Assembly: GCF_002379095.1 (NCBI RefSeq)
Contig: NZ_NBZV01000012.1
Span: 1 to 64,000, forward strand
Origin: Polaromonas sp. AER18D-145
GTDB taxonomy: Bacteria > Pseudomonadota > Gammaproteobacteria > Burkholderiales > Burkholderiaceae_C
Direction: 5' to 3'
Length of the DNA stretch: 64,000 bases
The notes under the pieces are model-generated. The model made no database searches and was not told the origin of the DNA. It saw nothing but the letters and a program-made list of their open reading frames with translations. This document shows positions 18,555 to 28,341 of this stretch, piece after piece. How positions within the stretch are numbered: position 1 is the first letter of the stretch; each line of letters opens with the position of its first letter. Position numbers and translations under genes: made by a program.

Positions 18555-19217
18555 CTAGCTGTTGCCTGCGTCGCGCCTGGCGCGTGAGCGTGCCAGCGCT
18601 GCTTCAATGATGGCGCGTTTCTGGTCCAGGATGACGGGGTCCGTGTGCTGGGAGTGTCCCGGCAGGTCGGCCAGTGCGGCTTCAGCTTTTTCTTCAAGCC
18701 TTTTCTGATGGTTGCCCTTTTCCTGCTTGCACCGAATGCTATGAAATTCATAGCGATTGCGCGCCAGGGCAGCGTCGGCCTCTGACCAGGCGGCCCAGCC
18801 GGTGCGCTCACCGGTGACGTTTTCCAGGCTGATGCAGTCGACCGGGCACACGGGAACGCAGAGTTCGCAGCCGGTGCAGCAGGACTCGATCACGGTGTGC
18901 ATGAGTTTGTTGCTACCGACAATGGCGTCCACCGGGCAGGCGTCCAGGCACAGGGTGCAGCCTATGCACCAGGCCTCGTCGATGACGGCCATCTGGCGCG
19001 GGCCTTCGCTGCCGTTCTCGGGGTTGAGGGGGAGGGCGGGCCGGCCGGTGATCAGGGCCAGACGCGCGATGCCTTCGGCGCCGCCGGGCGGGCACTGGTT
19101 GATCCCGGCCTCGCCGTCGGCCAGGGCCTGCGCGTAGGCCGCGCAGTCGGGGTAGCCGCAGCGTGTGCACTGCGTTTGCGGTAGCGCGGCATTGAGCCGC
19201 TCGGCGAGCAGGTTCAC
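18555..19217 (-). CDS. RnfB-like ferredoxin (soluble, 4Fe-4S type)
   Basis: 220 aa. The N-terminus carries a CxxCxxPxCxxY cluster ([16 protein letters not shown]), followed by two classical 4Fe-4S motifs ([15 protein letters not shown] and [15 protein letters not shown]). The N-terminal membrane helix of canonical RnfB is absent and no other rnf genes are nearby, so it is probably a soluble electron carrier, perhaps serving the KorAB/flavoprotein system. The C-terminal ~75 residues are helical and charged. A perfect GCTAT...ATAGC palindrome is translated in frame as part of RYEFHSI. Confidence 0.8.
   Translation of the reverse strand: MNLLAERLNAALPQTQCTRCGYPDCAAYAQALADGEAGINQCPPGGAEGIARLALITGRPALPLNPENGSEGPRQMAVIDEAWCIGCTLCLDACPVDAIVGSNKLMHTVIESCCTGCELCVPVCPVDCISLENVTGERTGWAAWSEADAALARNRYEFHSIRCKQEKGNHQKRLEEKAEAALADLPGHSQHTDPVILDQKRAIIEAALARSRARRDAGNS
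18738..18754. repeat. GCTAT-type mini-palindrome in RnfB-like gene
   Basis: GCTATGAAATTCATAGC is a perfect 17-bp palindrome inside a coding region. It belongs to the same dispersed family as the copies in pccA, hscB, hscA, dadA, lpxB and the rRNA methyltransferase gene. Confidence 0.8.
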
Positions 19218-19244
19218 GGCACGGTGCTCAGCGGCGGGAGGGGC

Positions 19245-20639
19245 TTACTTTTTGGCCGTGCTCTTTTTGGCGACGCTGCGGGTGGCTGGCTTGGGCGCCA
19301 CCTTGGCGGCCGGTTTGGCTGCTGGTTTGACTGTTTTTTTGGGTGCTGCCTTGGCCTGTTCGGAAAGGGTGGGCCCCTGGTTGTGCTCAAGAATGAAGGC
19401 CTTGACCTGCGGGTACACGATGTCGCGCCAGCGGCGGCCGCTGAAAATGCCGTAGTGGCCTGCACCCTTGACTTCCAGGTGCTTCTGGCGTGCCTTGGGC
19501 ACGTTGTAGCAAAGGCCGTGGGCCGCTTCGGTCTGGCCGGAGCCGGAGATGTCGTCGAGTTCGCCTTCGACCGTGAAGTGGGCCGTGGTGGTGATGTCCT
19601 GCGGGCGCACGCGCTCGAGCTTGCCTTCCCTGGACTTCACATCCCAGGTGCCGTTGACCAGCTTGAACTCCTGGAACACGGTCTTGATGGTGTCCAGGTA
19701 GTAGTCGGCGTCCATGTCCAGCACGGCGTTGTACTCGTCGTAAAACCGGGTATGGGCTTCGGTGCTGGCGTCGTCGCCCTTGATCAGGTCCTTGAAGTAG
19801 TCATAGTGGCTGGTGGCGTGGCGGTCGGGATTCATCGCGACAAAGCCGGTGTGCTGCAAAAAACCCGGGTAGACACGGCGCCCGGCGCCCGCGAAGTTGC
19901 TCGGCACGCGGTAGATCACGTTGTTCTCGAACCATTCGAAGCTCTTGTTCATGGCCAGGTTGTTGACGGCCGTCGGCGACCGGCGCGCATCGATGGGCCC
20001 GCCCATCATGGTCATGGACAGCGGCGTGGTTTCACCCCGGCTGGCCATCAGCGAAATGGCGGCCAGCACCGGCACGGTCGGCTGGCACACGCTGATGACG
20101 TGGCAGTTGCCGTAGATGCCCTGCACGTGCGTGATGAATTCCTGCACGTAGTTGACGTAGTCGTCGAGCGCGAAGGCACCGTCGGACAGCGGCACGGTGC
20201 GGGCGTTTTTCCAGTCGGTGATGTAGACCTTGTGGTCCTTGAGCATGGTCTTGACGGTGTCGCGCAGCAAGGTGGCGTAATGGCCCGACAGCGGCGCCAC
20301 GATCAGCACCGCCGGCTGGCCCTTGAGTTTGGTCAGGGTGGCCGGATCGTCGGTAAAACGCTTGAAGCGGCGCAGCTCGCAAAAGGGCTTGTCCACCTCG
20401 ATGCGTTCGTGCACGGCCACGCCGGTACCGTCCACATCGACGGTGGTCAGACCGAAGGCCGGTTTTTCGTAGTCCTTGCCGAGGCGGTAAATCAGGCTGT
20501 AGCCGGCGGCCGCCCGCTGCGCCAGCGGGCTCTGGCTCAAGGGCGACAGCGGATTGTTGTAGAGCTTGGCGGCGGCCTGGGCGAAGTCGACAAACGGCTC
20601 CATCAGCGAACGCTGGGTTTCATAAACTTGATAAAGCAT
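19245..20639 (-). CDS. phaZ: Intracellular poly(3-hydroxybutyrate) depolymerase
   Basis: 464 aa. It degrades native PHB granules to hydroxybutyrate oligomers or, in some relatives, by thiolysis. The lipase-box-like nucleophile is Cys185 (SVCQPTVP), typical of the PhaZ1 intracellular family with Asp and His downstream (GAGHYGIFSGRRW for the His). After residue ~430 there is a 35-residue Lys/Ala/Pro-rich tail (KTVKPAAKPAAKVAPKPA) like those of nucleoid- or granule-binding proteins. A CTGC-N3-GCAG palindrome lies 23 nt upstream of the ATG. bdhA and phaR elsewhere in the window complete a PHB mobilisation theme. Confidence 0.92.
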   Translation of the reverse strand: MLYQVYETQRSLMEPFVDFAQAAAKLYNNPLSPLSQSPLAQRAAAGYSLIYRLGKDYEKPAFGLTTVDVDGTGVAVHERIEVDKPFCELRRFKRFTDDPATLTKLKGQPAVLIVAPLSGHYATLLRDTVKTMLKDHKVYITDWKNARTVPLSDGAFALDDYVNYVQEFITHVQGIYGNCHVISVCQPTVPVLAAISLMASRGETTPLSMTMMGGPIDARRSPTAVNNLAMNKSFEWFENNVIYRVPSNFAGAGRRVYPGFLQHTGFVAMNPDRHATSHYDYFKDLIKGDDASTEAHTRFYDEYNAVLDMDADYYLDTIKTVFQEFKLVNGTWDVKSREGKLERVRPQDITTTAHFTVEGELDDISGSGQTEAAHGLCYNVPKARQKHLEVKGAGHYGIFSGRRWRDIVYPQVKAFILEHNQGPTLSEQAKAAPKKTVKPAAKPAAKVAPKPATRSVAKKSTAKK

Positions 20640-20661
20640 GGATGACCTTTGTACAACAATA

Positions 20662-20676
20662 TGCTGCAGTGCAGCA
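20662..20676. promoter_or_regulatory. TGCTGCAGTGCAGCA palindrome, candidate PhaR operator
   Basis: A perfect 15-bp palindrome 23 nt upstream of the phaZ start. It contains CTGC-N3-GCAG, the form described for binding sites of the PHB-responsive repressor PhaR. A phaR gene is present at 38023-38640. Direct control of phaZ by PhaR is inferred. Confidence 0.5.
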
Positions 20677-20878
20677 AATAATAACAGGTGTGCTTACGAT
20701 TAAATGGAGGGCAAACACCAATACAAAAGGGTCGGATGACACTTCTTTTTGCCATTCAATGGAAAATCTCACATGTCTGGCCGCTGGATGCCTGAACTTC
20801 CTCCCGGAAGACAGGCGAAAAGCCTCAATAAAGCGACGCAAAGCACCAAGGCCGCCGGCCCTGGCTCCTACCTGATGG

Positions 20879-21739
20879 ATGTTTATGACCGAAATCACCA
20901 GCGCCCTGGCGCTTGACGAAATCACTTCACTGAAAAAATCCGACCGGATGCCAGTGCTGTTTGTCGGCCACGGCAGCCCCATGAACGCGATAGGCGACAA
21001 CGAATACCGCCGCAGCTGGCAGGAGCTGGGCGCGGCGTTCGGCAGCCAGTACCCGCCGCCGCAGCTGGTATTGTGCATTTCAGCCCATTGGCTGACCGAG
21101 GGCTGGTGGCTGACCGGCATGGCGCAACCCAAGACCATCCATGATTTCGGCGGTTTTCCGCAGGAGCTGTTCGACCAGCAGTACCCGGCGCCGGGCGCGC
21201 CCGCCGCCGCACGCGAGATCAGCCGTTTTGTCAGGCAGCGCGGCTCGGCGCCGCTGGGGGTGGACCTCAAGGCTTGGGGCCTGGACCACGGCGCCTGGTC
21301 GGTGCTCCAACCCATGTTTCCCGACGCCGCCATCCCGGTGCTGCAGCTGAGCATGGACTACGGCCGCCCGCCGTCCGACCACTACGCGCTGGCCAGACAG
21401 CTCAAGGGCCTGCGCGAGCGCGGTGTGCTGATCGTGGGCAGCGGCAACATCGTGCACAACCTGCGCCAGGCGCAGCGCGGCGCGGCCGGCCACCAGGCCT
21501 ATGATTGGGCGCTGGAGTTCGACCAGACCACAGGGGGCTACATTCAACAGGGCAACCTGGACGCCCTGCAGAACTTCCAGAAGCTGGGCCAGCTGGCGCT
21601 GATGGCGCACCCGACCCATGAACATTACCTGCCGCTGCTGTATGCGGCAGCGGCGGTGGACAGCAGTGAAGCGCCACGTTTTTTCAATACCAGTTTCCAA
21701 TTCGGCTCGATCTCCATGCGCTCCGTGATCTGGGGCTGA
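20879..21739 (+). CDS. LigB-superfamily extradiol dioxygenase (DODA/YgiD type)
   Basis: 286 aa. Metal-binding and catalytic residues of class III extradiol dioxygenases are visible: FVGHGSPMNA, ISAHWLTEGWWLTGM, DHGAWSVLQPMFPDA and HPTHEHYLPLLYA. Family members open aromatic rings such as catechol or L-DOPA (4,5-extradiol) with Fe or Zn. The natural substrate is unknown here. Start ATG 20879 or 20885 (MTEIT). It is divergent from phaZ across a 239-bp gap. Confidence 0.85.
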   Translation: MFMTEITSALALDEITSLKKSDRMPVLFVGHGSPMNAIGDNEYRRSWQELGAAFGSQYPPPQLVLCISAHWLTEGWWLTGMAQPKTIHDFGGFPQELFDQQYPAPGAPAAAREISRFVRQRGSAPLGVDLKAWGLDHGAWSVLQPMFPDAAIPVLQLSMDYGRPPSDHYALARQLKGLRERGVLIVGSGNIVHNLRQAQRGAAGHQAYDWALEFDQTTGGYIQQGNLDALQNFQKLGQLALMAHPTHEHYLPLLYAAAAVDSSEAPRFFNTSFQFGSISMRSVIWG

Positions 21740-21759
21740 ACCAGGAACCCAGCAACACC

Positions 21760-22125
21760 ATGCCAAGCCGCCAAACTGTCCAGGAATTCATCGCACTGGT
21801 GGAGCAGGGCCACTACGTCGAGGCTATCGAGCAGTTTTATGCGCCCGATGCCAGCATGCAGGAAAACAGCGAGCCGCCCCGGCGCGGCCGGGATACGCTG
21901 GTCAGCTACGAGCGGGCCGTCATGGCCGCCTGCAGCGCGATGCGCACCTTGCCGGTGGACTCCTTCCTGGTCGACGGCGACTTCGTCGTGATCCACTGGG
22001 TGTTCGAGTTCACCCGTGTTTCAGGCTCGATGCTGCGCATCGACGAACTGGCGCACCAGCGCTGGGAGGGCGACAAGATTGTGGAAGAGCGCTTTTTCTA
22101 CGATCCGACGACGGTCGGTGGTTGA
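21760..22125 (+). CDS. SnoaL/NTF2-like small protein
   Basis: 121 aa with the cone-shaped alpha+beta barrel pattern of the NTF2-like superfamily (VQEFIALVEQGHYVEAIEQFYAPDASMQEN at the N-terminus, VIHWVFEFTR and ELAHQRWEGDKIVEERFFYDP at the C-terminus). Such proteins act as isomerases, hydrolases or ligand binders, and the specific role is unknown. It lies 20 nt after the dioxygenase and is probably in the same operon. Confidence 0.8.
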   Translation: MPSRQTVQEFIALVEQGHYVEAIEQFYAPDASMQENSEPPRRGRDTLVSYERAVMAACSAMRTLPVDSFLVDGDFVVIHWVFEFTRVSGSMLRIDELAHQRWEGDKIVEERFFYDPTTVGG

Positions 22126-22307
22126 CCGAGGACTGCACTAACCGCAACCGCTGTCACTATCAAATAGATAGCTTGTTGTGCTTGTTTCATAAGGGTTGCG
22201 GGCGTTTTTTGTCATGAATCCTGGAAAGCTGCCGCGGGTGGCGCCGGGTCGGGCCGCCTGAGCCGGGGCCACCGCGCCCAACCGCGCGGCAGGCCGGCCA
22301 GGCCGAT
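22126..22307. other. Intergenic region with a mini-palindrome
   Basis: Between convergent genes. ACTATCAAATAGATAGC at 22156-22172 is a member of the GCTAT...ATAGC family. The following ~35 bp, ending in a G/C-rich stretch and T6, matches the layout of the longer elements and could act as a terminator for the SnoaL-like gene. Confidence 0.45.
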
Positions 22308-23504
22308 TTACATCACCTTGGCGATGGACGCGCAGACGTGGGCGATGTTGTGGCTGTTCAGCGCGGCCACACACATGCGGCCGGTGTCGGTGCCGTAGAC
22401 GCCGAATTCATTGCGCAGGCGCACCATCTGGTCTTTCGTCAGGCCGGAGTAGCTGAACATGCCGATCTGCTGGGTGATGAAGCTCATGTCTTCCTTCACG
22501 CCAGCGGCTTTCAGCCCGTCCACCAGCTTCTGGCGCATGTCCTTGATGCGCACGCGCATCTCGCCCAGCTCTTTCTCCCAGAGCGCGCGCAGTTCGGGGT
22601 TGTTCAGCACGTTGGCGACCACGGTGGCGCCGTGGATCTGCGGGTTGCTGTAGTTGGTCCGGATCACGATCTTGAGTTGCGACAGCACGCGATCGGCCTC
22701 GTCCTTGTTCTCGCACAACACCGACAGGGCGCCGACACGTTCGCCGTACAGGCTGAAGCTTTTGGAAAACGAGGTCGAGACAAAGAAGGAGAGACCGGCG
22801 GCGACAAACTTGCCGATAACGGCGCCATCTTCCTGGATGCCCTGGCCGAAGCCCTGGTAGGCCATGTCTAGGAAGGGGGTCAGCTGGCGCGCCTTGACGG
22901 CAGCGATCACCTGGTCCCACTGCGCGCTGGTGATGTCGTAGCCGGTCGGGTTGTGGCAGCAGGCGTGCAAAACCACAATGGTGCCGGCAGGCGCGGCATT
23001 CAGGGCCGCGAGCATGCCCTCGAAGTTGACGCCGCGTTTGGCGGCGTCGTAATAGGGATAGCTTTCCACGGTGAAGCCGGCCTGGGCGAACAGGGCGCGG
23101 TGGTTCTCCCAGCTGGGGTCGCTGATCAGGACCTTGGCGTCCGGGCTGAGCTTTTTCAGGAAGTCGGCACCTATTTTCAGGCCGCCGGTGCCGCCTATGG
23201 CCTGGGCGGTGGCAACGCGGCCGCTTTTGACGGGCTCACTGTCGGCGCCAAATACCAGCGCCTTGACGGCCGCGTCATAGGCGGCCACACCGTCCATGGG
23301 CAGGTAGCCGCGCGGCTTGGGCGATGCCATCATGGCCTTTTCGGCGGCCTGCACACACTGCAGCAGGGGCAGCTTGCCGTTGTCGTCGTAATAAACACCG
23401 ACGCCGAGATTGACCTTGTTCGGGTTGGTATCGGCATTGAATTGCTCGTTCAGGCCCAATATAGGGTCACGGGGGGCCATTTCGACGGCGGTGAAAAGCG
23501 ACAT
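22308..23504 (-). CDS. tyrB: Aspartate/aromatic aminotransferase, class I
   Basis: 398 aa. PLP-dependent transamination of aspartate or aromatic amino acids with 2-oxoglutarate. Conserved segments: NLGVGVYYDDNGKLPLL, HACCHNPTGYD (N and D that contact PLP), and the Schiff-base lysine in SFSKSFSLYGERVGAL, with an Arg near GMFSYSGLTKDQ that binds substrate carboxylate. aspC versus tyrB specificity cannot be settled by eye. It is divergent from uvrB across 173 bp. Confidence 0.92.
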   Translation of the reverse strand: MSLFTAVEMAPRDPILGLNEQFNADTNPNKVNLGVGVYYDDNGKLPLLQCVQAAEKAMMASPKPRGYLPMDGVAAYDAAVKALVFGADSEPVKSGRVATAQAIGGTGGLKIGADFLKKLSPDAKVLISDPSWENHRALFAQAGFTVESYPYYDAAKRGVNFEGMLAALNAAPAGTIVVLHACCHNPTGYDITSAQWDQVIAAVKARQLTPFLDMAYQGFGQGIQEDGAVIGKFVAAGLSFFVSTSFSKSFSLYGERVGALSVLCENKDEADRVLSQLKIVIRTNYSNPQIHGATVVANVLNNPELRALWEKELGEMRVRIKDMRQKLVDGLKAAGVKEDMSFITQQIGMFSYSGLTKDQMVRLRNEFGVYGTDTGRMCVAALNSHNIAHVCASIAKVM

Positions 23505-23677
23505 GAAAATCCTCTGGAAGGGTGGTTTGTGTTTTTTAAACGGACCGGCACGCCATCTGGTTTACCGGGTCTGAGGCAGACAGCCGGCAGATCGGCAGCC
23601 CCAGGTTCCGCCCGCCCGCCAAATGTCGTATTCTGTTTGGTTGCCCCAGATTTTAGCGGGCCAGGATTGAGTTTTTT

Positions 23678-25780
23678 ATGCCAGAACTGATTGAAGTCAT
23701 GCCCGAGTCCAGCGAAGCGCCTGCCAACGGCGAATTTGTGCGTTTTCCGGACTCGCCGTTCGAGCTCTTCATGCCTTACCCTCCGGCCGGCGACCAGCCG
23801 GTGGCCATTGAGCAACTGGTCGAGGGCCTCAACGATGGCGAGGTGTTCCAGACCCTGCTCGGTGTGACCGGCTCGGGCAAAACCTTCACCATGGCCAATG
23901 TGATTGCCCGGATGGGGCGGCCGGCCATTGTGTTTGCGCCCAACAAGACGCTGGCGGCGCAGCTGTACAGCGAGTTTCGCGAGTTTTTCCCGAAGAATGC
24001 GGTGGAGTATTTCGTCAGTTATTACGACTACTACCAGCCCGAGGCCTACGTGCCGCAGCGCGACCTGTTCATCGAAAAAGACTCGGCGATCAACGAGCAC
24101 ATCGAGCAGATGCGCCTGTCGGCGACGAAAAGCGTGCTGGAGCGGCGCGACACCATCATCGTCGCCACGGTCAGCGCGATTTACGGCATTGGCGCGCCCG
24201 AGGACTACACGCAGATGCGTTTCATCGCGCGCGCCGGCGACAAGATGAACCAGCGCGACGTGATCTCGCGCCTGATCCGCATGCAGTATGCGCGCAACGA
24301 CCAGGACTTTGCGCGCGGCACCTTCCGCGTGCGCGGCGACGTGATCGACGTGTTCCCGGCGGAACATTCCGAGCTGGCCATCCGCATCGAGCTGTTTGAC
24401 GACGAGATCGAGTCGCTGCAGCTGTTCGACCCGCTGACCGGGCGCATACGCCAGAAGGTGCCGCGTTTTGTGGTCTACCCCAAGAGCCATTACGTGACGC
24501 CGCGCGACAAGGTCATGGCCGCGGTCGAAACCATCAAGATCGAGCTGTCCGAGCGCGTCAAGCAATTTGTCGGCGACGGCAAGCTGGTCGAGGCGCAGCG
24601 CATCGAGCAGCGCACGCGCTTCGACTTGGAGATGCTCAGCGAGATCGGCCACTGCAAGGGCATCGAGAACTACACGCGCCACCTGAGCGGCGCGCCACCG
24701 GGCTCGCCACCGTCGACGCTGTGCGACTACCTGCCGAAAGACGCGATCATGTTTCTCGACGAGAGCCACGTCATGATCGGCCAGCTCAACGCCATGTACA
24801 ACGGCGACCGTTCGCGCAAGACCACGCTGGTCGAATACGGCTTTCGCTTGCCCAGCGCGCTGGACAACCGGCCGCTGAAGTTCGAGGAGTTCGAGACCAA
24901 GATGCGCCAGGCCATTTTTGTCTCGGCTACGCCGGCGGCTTACGAGCAGCAGCATGCCGGCAAGGTGGTGGAGCAGGTGGTGCGGCCCACCGGGCTGGTG
25001 GACCCGGAGGTCGAAGTGCGGCCGGCCACGCACCAGGTCGACGACGTGCTGCAGGAAATCCGCATTCGTGTCGATAAAAACGAACGGGTGCTGATCACCA
25101 CGCTGACCAAACGCATGGCCGAGCAGCTGACCGATTACCTGACCGACAACGGCGTCAAGGTGCGTTATCTGCACAGCGACGTGGACACGGTCGAGCGGGT
25201 CGAAATCCTGCGCGACCTGCGCCTGGGCACCTTCGACGTGCTGGTCGGCATCAATTTGCTGCGTGAAGGCCTGGACATTCCCGAAGTCAGCCTGGTCGCG
25301 ATCCTCGATGCCGACAAGGAGGGCTTTCTGCGCTCTGAGCGCAGCCTGATCCAGACCATAGGCCGGGCGGCCCGCAACCTCAACGGCCGGGCCATCCTGT
25401 ATGCGGACCGCATCACCGACTCCATGAAAAAGGCGATGGATGAAACCGAACGCCGCCGGAACAAACAGATCGCTTTCAACCTCGAACACGGCATCACGCC
25501 GCGCAGCATCGTCAAACGCATCAAGGACCTGATCGACGGCGTCTACAGCGAGAAATCCGGCAAGGAAGCGGAAAAGCTCGAGCTGCAGAAGGCCCTGGTG
25601 GAGGACATGAGCGAGAAAGACATTGCCCGCGAAATCAAGCGGCTGGAAAAACAGATGATCGGACACGCCAAAAACCTGGAGTTCGAAAGGGCGGCAAGCG
25701 TGCGTGACCAGTTGCATGTGCTCAAGGCGCAGGCATTTGGCGCGCCGGGTGTGGACAATGTGCCGCCGGTGGCCGGCTGA
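23678..25780 (+). CDS. uvrB: Excinuclease ABC subunit B
   Basis: 700 aa. Damage-recognition helicase of nucleotide excision repair. Walker [16 protein letters not shown] (residues ~66-80), the beta-hairpin [12 protein letters not shown], Walker B-like [13 protein letters not shown], helicase motif [23 protein letters not shown], and a C-terminal UVR coiled coil ([31 protein letters not shown]) that contacts UvrC. Length and order are standard. No recognisable LexA box is in the upstream gap. Confidence 0.97.
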   Translation: MPELIEVMPESSEAPANGEFVRFPDSPFELFMPYPPAGDQPVAIEQLVEGLNDGEVFQTLLGVTGSGKTFTMANVIARMGRPAIVFAPNKTLAAQLYSEFREFFPKNAVEYFVSYYDYYQPEAYVPQRDLFIEKDSAINEHIEQMRLSATKSVLERRDTIIVATVSAIYGIGAPEDYTQMRFIARAGDKMNQRDVISRLIRMQYARNDQDFARGTFRVRGDVIDVFPAEHSELAIRIELFDDEIESLQLFDPLTGRIRQKVPRFVVYPKSHYVTPRDKVMAAVETIKIELSERVKQFVGDGKLVEAQRIEQRTRFDLEMLSEIGHCKGIENYTRHLSGAPPGSPPSTLCDYLPKDAIMFLDESHVMIGQLNAMYNGDRSRKTTLVEYGFRLPSALDNRPLKFEEFETKMRQAIFVSATPAAYEQQHAGKVVEQVVRPTGLVDPEVEVRPATHQVDDVLQEIRIRVDKNERVLITTLTKRMAEQLTDYLTDNGVKVRYLHSDVDTVERVEILRDLRLGTFDVLVGINLLREGLDIPEVSLVAILDADKEGFLRSERSLIQTIGRAARNLNGRAILYADRITDSMKKAMDETERRRNKQIAFNLEHGITPRSIVKRIKDLIDGVYSEKSGKEAEKLELQKALVEDMSEKDIAREIKRLEKQMIGHAKNLEFERAASVRDQLHVLKAQAFGAPGVDNVPPVAG

Positions 25781-25821
25781 AGGCGAAGCGGAAGCAGGAC
25801 TTTCATCACGAATTTCGCACT

Positions 25822-25838
25822 GTTTGTCCTGGACAAAC
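25822..25838. repeat. Palindrome GTTTGTCCTGGACAAAC
   Basis: Perfect 17-bp palindrome between uvrB and iscR. It could be an operator for an unknown regulator of the isc operon or part of a short hairpin. A second hairpin, CCGACCG...CGGTCGG, follows. Confidence 0.4.
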
Positions 25839-25885
25839 TGATCCGACCGGTACAATGACGAGTGAATCGGTCGGGCTTCTGTGCT

Positions 25886-25910
25886 ATACTTGACGAAAAC
25901 AGTCAAGAAC
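25886..25910 (+). promoter_or_regulatory. IscR type 1 binding site overlapping the isc promoter
   Basis: The sequence begins ATACTTGAC and continues to AGTCAAG with the A/T core and inverted-repeat layout of the published type 1 IscR consensus. It overlaps a good -10 (TATACT, 25885-25890). [2Fe-2S]-IscR bound here would repress iscRSUA-hscBA-fdx, the classic feedback loop. The site was read by eye. Confidence 0.65.
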
Positions 25911-26044
25911 AAACAGAACAACAAAAAGCCCTGTAGCCGATCAGGCCGACAGGCCGGGGCGGGTGGAGAAAAAGTTCCCTGCAAAGCCACAAGCTGACAG
26001 GGTGAGCCAAACGACAGTCAAGCCAACTTTTAAGGAGCTTGAAA

Positions 26045-26581
26045 ATGCGCCTCACGACCAAAGGCCGCTTTGCGGTCACCGCGATGATTGACTTGGCCCT
26101 GCGCCAGAACAACGGCCCCGTTACCCTGGCCGCCATCAGCCAGCGCCAGCAGATTTCGCTGTCCTACCTCGAGCAACTGTTCGGCAAACTGCGCCGCCAT
26201 GAACTCGTCGAGTCCACCCGTGGCCCCGGCGGCGGTTATACCCTGGGCCGCAAGGCGGCAGACATCACCGTGGCTGACATCATTGTGTCGGTGGACGAAC
26301 CCATCGACTCGACCCAGTGTGGCGGCAAGGAAAACTGTCTCGGTGACGGTGGACGCTGCATGACGCACGAATTGTGGGCCTCGCTGAACAGCCGCATGGT
26401 GGAATTTCTCGACTCCGTGACCCTGCAAAAGCTGGTCGACGACCAGCTGGCCAAAGGGGTGGTGGTTGAAAATACACCCATGGTGAAGAAAGCCATCTTC
26501 ACCGCGCCTGTGGCCAAGCCGATGCGCGTCAATGCGCCCAATTCGGTGTTTGCCTTGGGCAACGCGTTTTCGAAGTCCTGA
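26045..26581 (+). CDS. iscR: Iron-sulfur cluster regulator IscR (Rrf2 family)
   Basis: 178 aa from ATG 26045, preceded by AAGGAG at 26032; a TTG at 26039 is the earlier open start but is less likely. Winged helix MRLTTKGRFAVTAMIDLAL...LGRKAADITVADIIVSVDEP followed by Cys ligands at 92, 98 and 105 and His at 108 (CGGKENCLGDGGRCMTH), which bind a [2Fe-2S] cluster. Spacing is one residue longer than in the E. coli protein. The C-terminal ~35 residues are an unusual extension. Confidence 0.93.
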   Translation: MRLTTKGRFAVTAMIDLALRQNNGPVTLAAISQRQQISLSYLEQLFGKLRRHELVESTRGPGGGYTLGRKAADITVADIIVSVDEPIDSTQCGGKENCLGDGGRCMTHELWASLNSRMVEFLDSVTLQKLVDDQLAKGVVVENTPMVKKAIFTAPVAKPMRVNAPNSVFALGNAFSKS

Positions 26582-26679
26582 GCGGTCCTGGCCTTGCTGG
26601 CCTGCGAGGGCCCGATTGCCGGAGACTGCCGTCCATTTTTTGATGCTGCCAGCCAGCCCTGAAATAAAAAGCTAGCCAC

Positions 26680-27897
26680 ATGGAAACCCCACACTTCCCC
26701 ATTTACATGGACTACAGCGCCACGAACCCGTGTGACCCGCGGGTGGTGGACGCCATGATTCCCTGGTTGCGCGAGCATTTCGGCAATCCCGCTTCGCGCA
26801 GCCATGCCTGGGGCTGGGAAGCAGAAGCCGCCGTGGAAAAAGCCCGCGAACAGGTGGCCGAGCTGATCGGTGCCGACCCGCGCGAGATCGTCTGGACCAG
26901 CGGTGCGACCGAGTCCAACAACCTGGCGCTCAAGGGCGCGGCGCATTTCTACAAGTCCAAGGGCAAACACATCATCACGGTCAAGACCGAGCACAAGGCC
27001 GTGCTCGACACCTGCCGCGAGCTGGAGCGCCAGGGGTTTGACGTGACCTATCTCGACGTGCAGGCCGATGGCCTGCTCGACCTCGAGGTACTGAAGGCGG
27101 CGATCCGCCCCGACACCATCATTGTCAGCGTCATGTTCGTCAACAACGAGATTGGCGTCATCCAGGACATCCCCGCGATTGGCGCCCTGTGCCGCGAAAA
27201 AGGTATCATTTTCCATGTGGACGCGGCGCAGGCCACCGGCCGGGTGGATATCGATCTCGCCACCCTGCCGGTTGACCTGATGAGCCTGACCTCGCACAAG
27301 ACTTATGGCCCCAAAGGCATAGGCGCGCTGTATGTGCGGCGCAAGCCGCGCGTGCGGCTGGAGGCACAGATGCACGGTGGCGGCCACGAGCGCGGCATGC
27401 GGTCCGGCACCTTGCCGACGCACCAGTGTGTGGGCATGGGCGAGGCCTATCGCATTGCCAAGGCGGAAATGCACGACGAAAACCAGCGTATCCGTGCCCT
27501 GCACGACCGCATGCTGGCCGGCCTGAAAGACGTGGAAGAGGTTTTCCTCAACGGCCATGCCGACAAGCGCGTGCCGCACAACCTCAACATGAGCTTCAAC
27601 TATGTTGAAGGCGAGTCCCTGATCATGGGCATCAAGGGCCTGGCGGTGTCCAGTGGTTCGGCCTGTACCTCGGCCAGCCTCGAGCCCAGCTATGTGCTGC
27701 GCGCCCTGGGCCGCAGCGACGAGCTGGCCCACAGCAGCCTGCGCATGACCATAGGCCGCTGGACCACCGAAGAAGAGATTGATTACGCCGTCGCGACGAT
27801 CAAGGAAAATGTCGCCAAACTGCGTGACCTGTCGCCGCTCTGGGAAATGTTCAAGGATGGTGTGGACCTGTCCACCATCCAGTGGGCTGCTCACTAA
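26680..27897 (+). CDS. iscS: Cysteine desulfurase IscS
   Basis: 405 aa. PLP enzyme that removes sulfur from cysteine as a persulfide and hands it to IscU and tRNA-thiolation partners. PLP lysine lies in [14 protein letters not shown], with the [11 protein letters not shown] segment and the mobile-loop catalytic Cys in [21 protein letters not shown]. The C-terminal IscU-binding tail ends in [11 protein letters not shown]. Second gene of the isc operon; the ribosome-binding site before ATG 26680 is weak. Confidence 0.97.
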   Translation: METPHFPIYMDYSATNPCDPRVVDAMIPWLREHFGNPASRSHAWGWEAEAAVEKAREQVAELIGADPREIVWTSGATESNNLALKGAAHFYKSKGKHIITVKTEHKAVLDTCRELERQGFDVTYLDVQADGLLDLEVLKAAIRPDTIIVSVMFVNNEIGVIQDIPAIGALCREKGIIFHVDAAQATGRVDIDLATLPVDLMSLTSHKTYGPKGIGALYVRRKPRVRLEAQMHGGGHERGMRSGTLPTHQCVGMGEAYRIAKAEMHDENQRIRALHDRMLAGLKDVEEVFLNGHADKRVPHNLNMSFNYVEGESLIMGIKGLAVSSGSACTSASLEPSYVLRALGRSDELAHSSLRMTIGRWTTEEEIDYAVATIKENVAKLRDLSPLWEMFKDGVDLSTIQWAAH

Positions 27898-27928
27898 GCA
27901 GCGCAAACAGCTTGAAGAGGTAAATAAA

Positions 27929-28324
27929 ATGGCATACAGCGAAAAAGTGGTGGACCACTATGAAAACCCCCGTAACGTCGGCTCGTTTGAAAAGGGCGAC
28001 GACACGGTAGGCACCGGCATGGTCGGCGCACCGGCCTGCGGCGACGTCATGAAGCTGCAGATCAAGGTCAACCCGCTGACCGGCGTGATTGAAGACGCGC
28101 GTTTCAAGACCTACGGCTGTGGCTCGGCGATTGCATCGAGCTCACTCGTGACCGAGTGGGTCAAGGGCAAGACCCTGGACGAAGCGGCAAGCATCAAGAA
28201 CAGCGCCATTGCCGAAGAGCTGGCCCTGCCGCCCGTGAAAATCCATTGCTCCATCCTTGCCGAAGACGCCATCAAGGCGGCCGTCAGCGACTACAAGTTG
28301 AAGCACGCCCACCAACCTCATTGA
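27929..28324 (+). CDS. iscU: Iron-sulfur cluster scaffold IscU
   Basis: 131 aa from ATG 27929, where GAAGAGG gives ribosome-binding support. The three cluster-ligand Cys are in [22 protein letters not shown] and [12 protein letters not shown], and the HscA recognition motif LPPVK precedes the last Cys. It assembles [2Fe-2S] and [4Fe-4S] clusters from IscS sulfur. Confidence 0.96.
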   Translation: MAYSEKVVDHYENPRNVGSFEKGDDTVGTGMVGAPACGDVMKLQIKVNPLTGVIEDARFKTYGCGSAIASSSLVTEWVKGKTLDEAASIKNSAIAEELALPPVKIHCSILAEDAIKAAVSDYKLKHAHQPH

Positions 28325-28341
28325 CCTGCGAAGCTTTTCCC

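Noticed and set aside
23505..23677. LexA box before uvrB
   Set aside because: No CTGT-N8-ACAG-like sequence was found in the gap.
23450..25990. An 846-codon minus-strand frame over uvrB
   Set aside because: Shadow of uvrB in high-GC sequence, low-complexity His/Asp/Val composition, no start context.
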